Assembly (NCBI RefSeq): GCF_014841215.1
Contig: NZ_JACYTR010000002.1
Span: forward strand, 1 to 64,000
Source: Pseudomarimonas arenosa
GTDB taxonomy: Bacteria; Pseudomonadota; Gammaproteobacteria; Xanthomonadales; Xanthomonadaceae
Length of the DNA stretch: 64,000 nt
Reading direction: 5' to 3'
Made by a program: the position numbers and the translations under genes. A model generated the notes under the pieces. It saw only the letters and a list, made by a program, of their open reading frames with translations. It ran no database searches and was not told the origin of the DNA. This document shows positions 1 through 8,120 of the stretch, piece by piece (positions within the stretch are counted from its first letter, which is position 1; each line of letters begins with the position of its first letter).

Positions 1-63
1 CCTCAATAGCGCCAATACCAGGTCTACGCGCTTCTCTGCAGGCATTTCGCTCTTGCGTCCCAT
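1..63 (-). CDS. N-terminus of a transposase-like HTH protein (partial)
   Basis: Only 21 codons lie inside the window and the gene continues off the left edge. The peptide starts MGRKSEMPAEKRVDLVLALL, resembling the N-termini of OrfA-type helix-turn-helix proteins encoded by IS3/IS481-like insertion sequences. The start is supported by GAGGAG seven bases before the ATG. A C-rich stretch about 50 bases upstream could be the IS terminus, but I cannot delimit it. It sits just beyond the attC-like site at 183-273, so an insertion sequence probably landed in or beside the cassette array. Confidence 0.4.
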   Translation of the reverse strand, partial: MGRKSEMPAEKRVDLVLALLR

Positions 64-182
64 GTCTTGCTCCTCGATGGTTGTCTATCATTTCATCGGG
101 TCCAAGGATCTGGGGGCAAGACAAGCTGGTGACGTTGCTGAGATCGCCGCGCCTAGTAATGCTGCAAGAGTATTCAAGGTAA

Positions 183-273
183 GCCTAACGCTGTATTGAG
201 CTGCCGTTGGCCGGCAGACTATCAGAAAACTCCATCATCTCTCCCAACGGTCAGCTCGAATACGTAGTTAGCT
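183..273 (-). repeat. attC-like integron recombination site A
   Basis: This 91-bp imperfect palindrome is bounded by GCCTAAC and GTTAGCT on the plus strand. It has inner arms around CAGCTCGAATACG and CGTATTGAG and is nearly the same sequence as the site at 800-890. Both are 91 bp. Read on the minus strand the 5' arm carries extra unpaired bases relative to the 3' arm, the asymmetry expected of the left (2L) side of an attC. That orients the cassettes on the minus strand. The site lies 20 bases downstream of the cassette gene at 294-791. Confidence 0.7.
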
Positions 274-293
274 TCCGTACTAGAAGTGCCAGC

Positions 294-791
294 TTACTCA
301 TGCGCAAGGTTCCACTGCTTCACGCGCTCCGAGTCGTTGAGGCGTTCAACGGCCGCTCGTTCGAGAGACTCAAGGAGCTCGCTAGGGTCTGTACTGCATG
401 GAAAGACGAGCACGTCGTTTTCGATCACGCCGAGCGACCTAGCTGAGGCGAGAGCCTCGACGATACACTCAAAGCTCCCTAAAACGTGCTCTTCGAATGT
501 GCCGCGAGCAGCGCTCTCGTTGTAGCTAGCGTTCAGTTGCGCCTGTGGTGCGGAGAACTCTTTGTAGCCACCGAAAGGATAATCGACGGCATCTATCGGG
601 TTGTTAGCATCGCCCTCAGGGTAGCCGGACACATTCGCGGCCCAACCCAAAGAAACCAGACCGTCATCGGTAAAAATTGCGAACGCCGACAGCCGTTGCC
701 CCGGGGCTTTGTCACGGATCGCAGCAACGGACGCTCGGATAGATGCCACGAGGAGCTCGACAAGGGGAGTGCGGGACGCAACAGGAATCAT
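294..791 (-). CDS. Cassette-encoded hypothetical protein, DUF4303-like
   Basis: This 165-residue soluble protein has no signal peptide or membrane segment. It has a central FAIFTDDGLVSLGWAANV segment and a C-terminal EHVLGSFECIVEALASAR / VLVFPCSTDP pattern that resembles DUF4303-family proteins; this is a weak fold-level impression, not a firm family call. The ATG lies nine bases after the GTTAGCT box of the 800-890 attC-like site and the stop is 20 bases before the next site. This is the one-gene, promoterless layout of an integron cassette, so it was probably acquired by site-specific recombination. Its function is unknown; some cassette proteins of this size are immunity or anti-phage proteins, but nothing here proves that. 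Confidence 0.6.
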   Translation of the reverse strand: MIPVASRTPLVELLVASIRASVAAIRDKAPGQRLSAFAIFTDDGLVSLGWAANVSGYPEGDANNPIDAVDYPFGGYKEFSAPQAQLNASYNESAARGTFEEHVLGSFECIVEALASARSLGVIENDVLVFPCSTDPSELLESLERAAVERLNDSERVKQWNLAHE

Positions 792-799
792 AACCAGGA

Positions 800-890
800 A
801 GCTAACGCCGTATTGAGCTGCCGTTGGCCGACAGACTAACAGAAAACACCATGACCTCTCCCAACGGTCAGCTCGAATACGTAGTTAGCT
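800..890 (-). repeat. attC-like integron recombination site B
   Basis: AGCTAAC (800-806) and GTTAGCT (884-890) are perfectly complementary and enclose a second pair of arms ending CCGTTGG / CCAACGG, with a variable centre. It is almost identical to site A apart from a few changes in the centre and ends. The TAA stop of the gene at 885-1319 lies inside its minus-strand AGCTAAC box, a common arrangement for cassette genes. The left arm read on the minus strand has two extrahelical bases relative to the right arm. Confidence 0.75.
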
Positions 891-1319
891 TGCAACACGA
901 ACGCGCTGAGACAAAGATTCCTCTACCTCGCGAAGCTCTGCAAGAATGACTTCGTCACCAGCCGATTCGGCGGCGGGCCTAGCGTCAGTGGCGATGTTAG
1001 CAGCCTCAGCGATGTAGCCCAACTCCAGGAGCCTCGATGCCAGAGCAACTTGCTTTGTGAAGATGGGCTCGCCAGGGAATGCTGAGCTCTGCTCTATTGC
1101 GAGACGATATAGTTTCGCGGCCGAGCGAGCGCCGTTTGTATAATCTGCGAGTGTTTCGGTTAGGAACGGATCAGGTTGATTGAGCCTTGAGCGGTACAAG
1201 CCTCTGAGCCGCCGAAAAGCACCTCGAGCCTTGCGGCGATCGGCTCGCTCGACTGCATTGGCAATGGCGAGTGCTAAGCCGAGCACTTTGCCGTGAAGGG
1301 GTTCAGGGACCTTTCTCAT
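885..1319 (-). CDS. Cassette-encoded helical hypothetical protein
   Basis: The product is 144 residues, rich in Arg, Ala and Glu, and predicted almost entirely helical. Segments such as RSAAKLYRLAIEQSSAF and QVALASRLLELGYIAEAANI look like tetratricopeptide-type helix pairs. No catalytic motif, signal peptide or membrane segment is visible. The ATG follows a GTTAGCG box by about eight bases and the stop lies inside the next attC-like site, so the gene fills a complete cassette of about 440 bp. Base composition is slightly lower in GC than the neighbouring ispG. Function unknown; a protein-interaction role is only a guess. Confidence 0.6.
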   Translation of the reverse strand: MRKVPEPLHGKVLGLALAIANAVERADRRKARGAFRRLRGLYRSRLNQPDPFLTETLADYTNGARSAAKLYRLAIEQSSAFPGEPIFTKQVALASRLLELGYIAEAANIATDARPAAESAGDEVILAELREVEESLSQRVRVAS

Positions 1320-1324
1320 TGCAA

Positions 1325-1331
1325 CGCTAAC
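1325..1331 (-). other. First cassette boundary, possible attI or attC remnant
   Basis: The minus strand reads GTTAGCG just before the start of the first cassette gene, the position expected for the crossover point. No palindromic partner arm is visible in the 150 bases beyond it, so it may be an attI-type site or the remains of an attC. It departs from strict GTTRRRY at the last positions. Confidence 0.35.
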
Positions 1332-1556
1332 TACAGTTCGATTGCATTTTACACGTCAGATTAGACGCCATTTGACATCTATTCTGGTCGCGATAGGGCC
1401 GGTCTTTTGCAAGTTGCACAGGGGAAACGACACTCATATCAACACCTTGTTCGACTTTTGCTGTTGTCGCTGTCATATAGCGTGGCATTTAATCTCGAAT
1501 AATCACGCCGCCGCAGGTTCGTTATCGCGGCGCGGGGCTGGGGTTGATATACCTGG

Positions 1557-2819
1557 TCACCCTACCCCGCTCTGCCTTGTCCGGTATCGGCGTTCGACGT
1601 AGTCGTCGATTACAGTGACGAACTCGTCGGCAATATTCTCCCCGCGCAGGGTCATGGCTTTCTGTCCATCGATGAACACCGGGGCGGCGGGGGCTTCGCC
1701 GGTGCCGGGTAGCGAAATGCCAATGTCGGCGTGCTTGCTTTCGCCTGGGCCGTTCACCACGCAGCCCATGACGGCGAGGCTGAGGTTCTCGGCGCCGGGG
1801 TGGGAAATGCGCCACTCGGGCATTTTGCTACGAACATGCTGTTGCACCTTCTGCGCGAGTTCCTGGAAGAAACTGCTGGTGGTGCGACCGCAGCCTGGGC
1901 AGGCGGTCACCATCGGGGTGAAGGCACGCAGCCCCATGGTTTGCAGAAGCTCCTGCGCCACCACTACTTCCTGGGTGCGCGAGGCGCCGGGCTCTGGAGT
2001 GAGTGAGATGCGGATGGTGTCGCCAATGCCTTCCTGCAGCAGCACCGACAGGGCGGCCGCGGAAGCGACGATGCCCTTGCTGCCGATACCCGCTTCGGTC
2101 AGACCCAGATGCAATGCATGGTCGGTGCGCAATGCCATTTCTCGATACACCGCGATCAACTCCTGCACGCCGCTCACCTTGGCTGACAGCACGATGGCCT
2201 CTGCCGACATGCCCAGCTCCATCGCACGGCGCGCCGAGTCGATCGCCGAGCGAACCAGGGCCTCACGCATCACGGCGGCGGCATCCCAGGGCTCGGCCCG
2301 CTTGGCATTTTCGTCCATCAAGGCTTGCGCCAGGGCCTGATCCAACGAGCCCCAGTTCACACCGATTCGGATCGGCTTACTGTAGTTCAGCGCGGTTTCG
2401 ATCATCGCTGCGAACTGCAGGTCCTTCTTCTTGCCAAAACCGACATTGCCCGGATTGATGCGGTACTTGGCCAGTGCTTCGGCACAGGCTGGGTGCTCGG
2501 TCAGCAGCTGATGGCCGTTGTAGTGAAAGTCGCCGATCAGCGGCACATCGGCACCCATCGCCTGCAGTCGTTCGCGAATATGCGGAACCGCTGCCGCAGC
2601 TTCCTTGGTGTTGACGGTGATGCGCACCAATTCGGAGCCGGCACGGGCGAGTTCGGCAACCTGTCTGGCCGTGGCCGCGATGTCGGCGGTATCGGTATTG
2701 GTCATCGACTGCACCACGATCGGTCGGCCGTGACCCAATTCCACGCCACCGATCTTGACCAGCCGCGTCTGTCGCCGCGCCTGATGGCCGGCGATGCTGG
2801 GGGATTGCTCTGAGATCAT
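1557..2819 (-). CDS. ispG: 4-hydroxy-3-methylbut-2-en-1-yl diphosphate synthase (IspG/GcpE)
   Basis: IspG converts MEcPP to HMBPP in the penultimate step of the non-mevalonate isoprenoid pathway, using a [4Fe-4S] cluster in the cytoplasm. The 420-residue protein has the family signatures: [13 protein letters not shown] near the N-terminus of the TIM barrel, [20 protein letters not shown], and the cluster ligands in CPGCGRT plus the later [10 protein letters not shown]. Length is normal for the proteobacterial form. It overlaps the upstream PilZ-type gene by four bases (ATGA-type junction), so the two are probably cotranscribed. This housekeeping gene marks the conserved flank of the cassette array to its left. 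Confidence 0.97.
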   Translation of the reverse strand: MISEQSPSIAGHQARRQTRLVKIGGVELGHGRPIVVQSMTNTDTADIAATARQVAELARAGSELVRITVNTKEAAAAVPHIRERLQAMGADVPLIGDFHYNGHQLLTEHPACAEALAKYRINPGNVGFGKKKDLQFAAMIETALNYSKPIRIGVNWGSLDQALAQALMDENAKRAEPWDAAAVMREALVRSAIDSARRAMELGMSAEAIVLSAKVSGVQELIAVYREMALRTDHALHLGLTEAGIGSKGIVASAAALSVLLQEGIGDTIRISLTPEPGASRTQEVVVAQELLQTMGLRAFTPMVTACPGCGRTTSSFFQELAQKVQQHVRSKMPEWRISHPGAENLSLAVMGCVVNGPGESKHADIGISLPGTGEAPAAPVFIDGQKAMTLRGENIADEFVTVIDDYVERRYRTRQSGVG

Positions 2820-4483
2820 GCTCGTCCTAGATCAGCGGTGAGCAGTACGAAGTCACCGCTCTCTTCCAGCCGCGTAGTATCGCCGGCCTGAACCTTCAGT
2901 GGAACTGGGTGTTCGATGTCCGACTGCTCGGCCACCCTGAGCACCTGTAGGCGCGCCTGCTTGCCGACCAGGCTGGTCGGCGCGGCGAAATACAGCTGCG
3001 CCTCCTTCTCGCCTTTCAGCGGCCGATACTCGATCGCGCGGTGCGCATGTCGACCGGCGTCGCCACCTTCCATGCTGCGAATGGCCACCGGACGTGGATA
3101 GCGCGACAGCAGCTCGATTCCGGCGTCCACCGAGCCGTCTTGCGCGAAGCGCAGCCAGCGCAGCATGCCGAGCAGCCAGTGACGGCCGTCTTCCATCGAG
3201 CTGATGGCCAGACCGATCAACTCACCGACCCGCGCCTTGATGCCTTCCTCGCTGCCCCAATGCAGGTGGTATCCGCCAAGGCTCTGATCGATCACCTCGG
3301 CGCGGTGCACAGGTATACGCCCGGCGTCCACCGGCGCCCGCGCCCATGCGGCGCGCTGTTTGTCTTCATTCTCTTCAGAAACGCCGGCGCGGCCGAGAAA
3401 AGTGTCGAAATCGAGCATGCCGCTGAGATGAAAATGCAGGCTGCCAAGACCCAGCACGGTTTCCAGCTCGTGTCCGGCCGACAGCCGCTGGTTGCGACGT
3501 GAGGAGGCCCGCCCCCAGCCGCCGATGATCCGCCGCAGCAGATCGGCCGGCACTTCCTGCGGTCGGGCACCTTTGAAGCGCAACACGATCAGGTCGCGGT
3601 CGCTGGCAGCCAGCGCCTGGTCAAGCTGCTGCCGCAGCGGGCCCAGGTCAATCCACAGACCCCCCTCGTCGGCGCGCTCGCCCGCCGTGTAGCCAGGCCC
3701 CGCGTCGCTGCCCACCGGCACCGGATGCGCATCGCCGCTGCCCGAGGTGGTCAGGCCCACATAGGCCACCAGATTGGCCGACAACTTCCAGAAGTCGGCC
3801 TGCTCGCGCTGGCTGAATCGATAGGGATTGGACAAGGCCACCAACAAGGACTGCAGATACAGCTGCTTGACGTTGGTCGCGCGGCCTTCCGCGGCCTCAT
3901 CAATGGACTTCTCGTCGAGCCTGCAGCTCACCGCGAACTCATGCACAGCATGCAGGGCCGACCAACTACCTGCCACCGGCTGGTGGTAAAGGAAGTAAGA
4001 CAGCATCAGGCAGCGGGCCGTGTGGTAGGCGGCACGCTCCAGGCAGGTCGCCACACTGCCACCACGCAGCAGGGGCACCGAACCGGACGGCGCGCAGTAC
4101 TCGATGGCCGCCAGCCGGTAACACCGAGCCAAGGCACTCTCGAAGCTGTACAGCTGCTCGAAGGCGCGCGCCTTGGCCGCCGACAGCGGGATCCCACCGC
4201 CCTGGCACTGCAGCTCCAGGGCGGTGATGGCCTCGAGCAGAGGCAAGCGCAGCGATTCCAACACTCCCAGCCGGGCAGCGCCGTCGAGGTGCACCTCACA
4301 GAGGGAGTCCAGGGCATCATCGAGCTGCTTGTAGGTCGCCGCCTGATTGGCTCTGGGCAAGGCTTCCACCCAAGCTTTCACGCGCCGAGGATCAGTGGGA
4401 AAGCTCGATTGATCAGGGGCGTGACGCGGCGGCAATCCCTCACAAAGTCGGCGATAGGCATCGCTCATCAGCGGTTCCGGCAT
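2816..4483 (-). CDS. PilZ-type cyclic-di-GMP effector candidate
   Basis: This 555-residue cytoplasmic protein begins with a helical region containing [20 protein letters not shown]. That resembles a group of pseudomonad and xanthomonad proteins often labelled 'molecular chaperone' that end in a PilZ-like barrel. The C-terminal 130 residues are beta-rich. I do not see the canonical RxxxR and D/NxSxxG c-di-GMP motifs clearly, so ligand binding is uncertain. There is no signal peptide or membrane segment. The start at 4483 ([11 protein letters not shown]) has an alternative ATG five codons in. It is transcribed away from the electron-transfer cluster and is translationally coupled to ispG. Confidence 0.55.
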   Translation of the reverse strand: MPEPLMSDAYRRLCEGLPPRHAPDQSSFPTDPRRVKAWVEALPRANQAATYKQLDDALDSLCEVHLDGAARLGVLESLRLPLLEAITALELQCQGGGIPLSAAKARAFEQLYSFESALARCYRLAAIEYCAPSGSVPLLRGGSVATCLERAAYHTARCLMLSYFLYHQPVAGSWSALHAVHEFAVSCRLDEKSIDEAAEGRATNVKQLYLQSLLVALSNPYRFSQREQADFWKLSANLVAYVGLTTSGSGDAHPVPVGSDAGPGYTAGERADEGGLWIDLGPLRQQLDQALAASDRDLIVLRFKGARPQEVPADLLRRIIGGWGRASSRRNQRLSAGHELETVLGLGSLHFHLSGMLDFDTFLGRAGVSEENEDKQRAAWARAPVDAGRIPVHRAEVIDQSLGGYHLHWGSEEGIKARVGELIGLAISSMEDGRHWLLGMLRWLRFAQDGSVDAGIELLSRYPRPVAIRSMEGGDAGRHAHRAIEYRPLKGEKEAQLYFAAPTSLVGKQARLQVLRVAEQSDIEHPVPLKVQAGDTTRLEESGDFVLLTADLGRA

Positions 4484-4552
4484 CTACAGTCGCTCATAGC
4501 TTACCCAGCCTGAGCCGAAACAGCGATGCCGGACCGCCGCCAGCGACTCGGG

Positions 4553-4582
4553 GTGAAAACCCTGGAACGAGACTGGTATGAT
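4553..4582 (+). promoter_or_regulatory. Candidate sigma-70 promoter with extended -10
   Basis: TGGTATGAT (extended -10; hexamer 4577-4582) is preceded at 17-18 bases by GTGAAA/TGAAAA. It lies about 30 bases before the ATG of the gene at 4615, the first gene of the electron-transfer cluster. The match is by eye only. Confidence 0.35.
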
Positions 4583-4614
4583 CGGGCAGGACTTAGCGCC
4601 TGGGGGGGCGCCGC

Positions 4615-7017
4615 ATGACGGAAAGATTCCGCATTGCTGTAGTCGGATCAGGGCCGGGCGGCATGTCTGCAGCCGCTCGCGCCGCTGAACGCGGCATATC
4701 GCATGTTCTGCTGGAAGCAGAGCCACATCTATCCAACACGATCTTCCGCTATCAGAAGGGGAAGCACGTGATGGATGAGCCCGGCATTCTGCCACTGCGC
4801 TCGCCCCTGCCCTTCAAGGCCGGCAGCCGGGAGGAAATCCTGGGTGCCTGGGATGATGGCGTGGCTGCGTTGAAGGTCAATGTTCGGCATGGCGCCGAGG
4901 TCACGGCGATAAAGAAGCAGGCCGAAGGCCATTTCGTGCTGACCACCACGACGGGCAGCTTCGAAGCCGACAACGTCATCATGGGCATCGGCCTGCAGGG
5001 CAATATCCGCAAGCTGGGTGTGCCCGGCGAGGACCTGCCCTTCGTGCAGTACCAGCTGGACGACCCCGACGAGTACATGGGTGAGACGGTGATCGTGGTC
5101 GGCGCCGGTGACGCTGCCATCGAAAACGCGATAGCGCTGTCGAAACAGAACGAAGTCATCATCATCAACCGGCGTGACGAGTTTGCCCGTGCCAAGCAGG
5201 GCAATCTCGATGGCATTCTGAAGGCCATCGATGATGGGCGTATCACCTGCTACTACGGTGCCGGCCCGGAAAAGGTCGAGGCACTGTCGGTCGGCCGCAA
5301 GCCGGGCCGAATGGTGCTGGCCACCCCCAAGGGGCGGGCGCAGATTCTCTGCGATCGGGTGATTGCCCGTCTGGGCGCCACGGCGCCACGCAAGTTTGTG
5401 GAATCCTGCGGCATTCAGTTCCCGAACAAGGATCCCGCCTCGGTGCCGGCGATTTCGCCGCAATACGAATCAAACGTTAAGGGGCTCTATATCGTCGGTG
5501 CGCTGGGCGGCTATCCGCTGATCAAGCAGGCGATGAATCAGGGCTATGAGGTCGTCGAATACATACTCGGCGAGAAGGTCGAGCCGGCCGACGAACCGTT
5601 GCTGCGCGGCAAGTTCAACAAGATGCCGGGCTTCACCACGGTGGAAGCGGCATTGAGCAAGATTCAGAACAATGTCCGCCTGCTCTCGCACATCACACCG
5701 TTGCAGCTGCGCGAATTCATGCTCGATTCGGAAGTGCGAGCGCCCAAGAAGGGTGAACCGGTGTTTCGCCGCAACGACTACACCAATACCTTCTTCTGTA
5801 TCGTTGAAGGCACGGTCGAGGTTGAGGTCAACAGCGAGACGGGGCAGCGAATCAGCCTTGGCCAGGGTGAGTTCTTCGGCGAGATGAGCCTGATTTCCGG
5901 TCGGCGTCGCTCAGCCAGCGTTTTCGCCGGGCCCAACTGCGTACTTGTGGAAACGCCGCGGCGCTCGATGAATCGACTGATCAACTCGGTCGATGCAGTG
6001 AAGCGCGAGATCGATCTGGTGTTCATCACCCGCGCCATTCAACAGCGCTTTACTCCGAAATCCAGCGCCAAGGATCTGGCCGACATCGTCGCCGATGCCG
6101 ACATTCGCAAGTACCAGCCAGACGAGATTCTGTTCTCCGAGGGTGATGAGGGCGATTCCCTGCACTTGGTCCGGGTCGGCTCACTGACCATCTCGCGCAA
6201 TATCGGCGGCCGCGAAATCGTGTTGTCCTATGTGCCGGCAGGGAACTATGTCGGTGAGATGGCCCTGCTCGGCGACTCCAAGCGATCGGCTACGGTCAAG
6301 GCGGCCGTTGCCACCGAAACGATTCGTTTGAGTGCCGAATCATTCCGCAAGCTGCTGGCCCGCGACCCCGCTCTGCGCCTGCAATTGCAGGGTGAGTATC
6401 GCCAGCGGGCGGCCGCCAATCTGGCTGTTCAGACCGCCGGCCAGGGCATCGACATCATTTCCTTCCTGATGCGCCAAGGCATTGGTGAAGCCACTGATGT
6501 GCTGCTGATCGATGAGGCACTGTGCGTGCGCTGTGACAACTGTGAGAAGGCCTGCGCCGAAACCCATCAGGGAACCTCACGCCTCGATCGCGAAGCCGGG
6601 CCAACCTATGCCAACGTGCACGTGCCCACCTCATGCCGTCACTGCGAACACCCGCATTGCATGAAGGATTGCCCGCCCGACGCCATCCATCGCACGCCGG
6701 AAGGCGAGGTCTTCATTGGTGACAACTGCATCGGATGTGGCAACTGCGAACGTAATTGCCCGTATGGCGTGATTCAGATGTCAGGGCGCAAGGCCAAGAA
6801 GCCAGGATTGCTGTCATGGCTGCTGTTTGGTTCTGGCAGCGGGCCCGGGGAGGCTCCGTACGCCAAGGACAGCAAACCATCAGAGAAAAAGGCAGTTAAG
6901 TGCGATATGTGCAAGGACATCAAAGGCGGGCCGGCCTGCGTGCGCTCCTGCCCCACAGGCGCTGCCATTCGCATTTCGCCCGAAGATCTGGTCGGCTACG
7001 CCCAATCAAGATCTTAG
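4615..7017 (+). CDS. FAD-NAD(P) oxidoreductase fused to two cNMP-binding domains and a 4Fe-4S module
   Basis: This 800-residue cytoplasmic fusion begins with an FAD site (VVGSGPGG, residues 9-16) and a NAD(P) site (VVGAGDAAIENA, from 161) of a thioredoxin-reductase-like fold, without a CxxC redox pair. Residues about 350-610 hold two cyclic-nucleotide-binding folds (GQGEFFGEMSLISGRRRSAS and GNYVGEMALLGDSKRSAT). The last 170 residues form a multi-cluster ferredoxin: CVRCDNCEKAC, CRHCEHPHCMKDCP, CIGCGNCERNCP, CDMCKD and ACVRSCP. It could pass electrons from NAD(P)H to, or accept them from, the membrane cytochrome next door, gated by a nucleotide or effector. It is the first gene of a same-strand cluster; a 192-base gap separates it from the second gene. 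Domain calls are firm, the electron partner is inferred. Confidence 0.85.
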   Translation: MTERFRIAVVGSGPGGMSAAARAAERGISHVLLEAEPHLSNTIFRYQKGKHVMDEPGILPLRSPLPFKAGSREEILGAWDDGVAALKVNVRHGAEVTAIKKQAEGHFVLTTTTGSFEADNVIMGIGLQGNIRKLGVPGEDLPFVQYQLDDPDEYMGETVIVVGAGDAAIENAIALSKQNEVIIINRRDEFARAKQGNLDGILKAIDDGRITCYYGAGPEKVEALSVGRKPGRMVLATPKGRAQILCDRVIARLGATAPRKFVESCGIQFPNKDPASVPAISPQYESNVKGLYIVGALGGYPLIKQAMNQGYEVVEYILGEKVEPADEPLLRGKFNKMPGFTTVEAALSKIQNNVRLLSHITPLQLREFMLDSEVRAPKKGEPVFRRNDYTNTFFCIVEGTVEVEVNSETGQRISLGQGEFFGEMSLISGRRRSASVFAGPNCVLVETPRRSMNRLINSVDAVKREIDLVFITRAIQQRFTPKSSAKDLADIVADADIRKYQPDEILFSEGDEGDSLHLVRVGSLTISRNIGGREIVLSYVPAGNYVGEMALLGDSKRSATVKAAVATETIRLSAESFRKLLARDPALRLQLQGEYRQRAAANLAVQTAGQGIDIISFLMRQGIGEATDVLLIDEALCVRCDNCEKACAETHQGTSRLDREAGPTYANVHVPTSCRHCEHPHCMKDCPPDAIHRTPEGEVFIGDNCIGCGNCERNCPYGVIQMSGRKAKKPGLLSWLLFGSGSGPGEAPYAKDSKPSEKKAVKCDMCKDIKGGPACVRSCPTGAAIRISPEDLVGYAQSRS

Positions 7018-7209
7018 CAAGCTGTTAAGATTGCACGCTTCGGCTATGGAGAGCCGATCAGGAAGGCCTGCCAGTTGAACGGCGGGTTCAGCGGTAGAGA
7101 GCAGGACCGGGCGCCTCGCCCATCGTTCGAGAAGCACGGCAACGCGCCTTTCGAACAATGAAGCGACAGCGCCATTCGATCGCCGGGGACAAGGGGGAAG
7201 TCAGCCATC

Positions 7210-8112
7210 ATGCATGCGTCATTTCTAAACTACCGACGCTACCGCTATTTCTGGTTGGCTGGGTTTCTGGCGCTTGCCTCACTCGCGGCGTATCTGTGGC
7301 ACCAGCCAGAGGGCGCGCCGCCCAATGGTGGCACCTGGCTCGGCTACACCCTGGGCACGATCGGCGCCCTGATCATCGTTTGGCTGACCTATTTCGGCGT
7401 GCGCAAGCGCCGCTACGGCAGCGGCTTTGGCACCGCCGCCGGCTGGTTGTCGGCGCATGTCTACCTCGGTACCGCCCTGATTCTGATCGCCTTCCTGCAT
7501 TCTGGTTTCCAGGTCGGCTGGAACGTGCATACCTTGGCCCTGGTATTGATGTTGGCGGTGATTTTTTCCGGCTTTTTCGGTGTTTACGCCTACCTGCGCT
7601 ATCCCACCCTGATGACCCGCAATCGCGACAACGCCACCCGCGAGGCGCTGCTCGACGAGATTGCCGAGATCGATCAGAACGCACTCAATCTGGCCGATGC
7701 GGTCGATCCGAAGATTCATGCCATCGTCCTGCGTTCGATTGAGCGCACACGTCTGGGTGGCGGCGTGTGGTCGCAGTTGACTGCGCACGACGATTCCGAT
7801 GCTGCACTCAGCAGCCTGAAATCGGCCGTCGATGAGCGCGAGAAGAAGGCCCGCAAGGCCACCAAGGATTCACCCACCATGTTCGCCATGGTCGACTTCC
7901 TTGCCGGACAGGCGGCCAGCGACAAGCAATCCGAAGCGCTGCGCAAGCTGATCGACCTGTTGAACAGGAAGAAGAATCTGGCCAGCCGCGTGGCACGCGA
8001 CATTCAACTGCAGGCACTGATGGAGATCTGGCTTTATGTCCATGTGCCCCTGACGATAGCCCTGGCGGGCGCGCTTACCGCGCACATCGTCTCCGTGCTC
8101 TTTTACTGGTGA
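7210..8112 (+). CDS. Integral membrane b-type cytochrome-like protein
   Basis: The 300-residue protein has four hydrophobic segments in residues 12-126 and one at 272-299, separated by a charged helical domain. Histidines fall in or next to segments 3 and 5 (LSAHVYLG, AFLHSGF, LYVHVPL, LTAHIVS), the spacing expected of bis-heme-b membrane proteins related to ferric reductase or cytochrome b561. It lies eight bases before the FHA-decaheme gene. In context it would link cytoplasmic Fe-S/FAD chemistry to periplasmic haems by quinone or direct haem transfer. I do not recognise a named family. Start: ATG with GGGGGAAG about 12 bases upstream. Confidence 0.65.
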   Translation: MHASFLNYRRYRYFWLAGFLALASLAAYLWHQPEGAPPNGGTWLGYTLGTIGALIIVWLTYFGVRKRRYGSGFGTAAGWLSAHVYLGTALILIAFLHSGFQVGWNVHTLALVLMLAVIFSGFFGVYAYLRYPTLMTRNRDNATREALLDEIAEIDQNALNLADAVDPKIHAIVLRSIERTRLGGGVWSQLTAHDDSDAALSSLKSAVDEREKKARKATKDSPTMFAMVDFLAGQAASDKQSEALRKLIDLLNRKKNLASRVARDIQLQALMEIWLYVHVPLTIALAGALTAHIVSVLFYW

Positions 8113-8120
8113 GGTGACGC

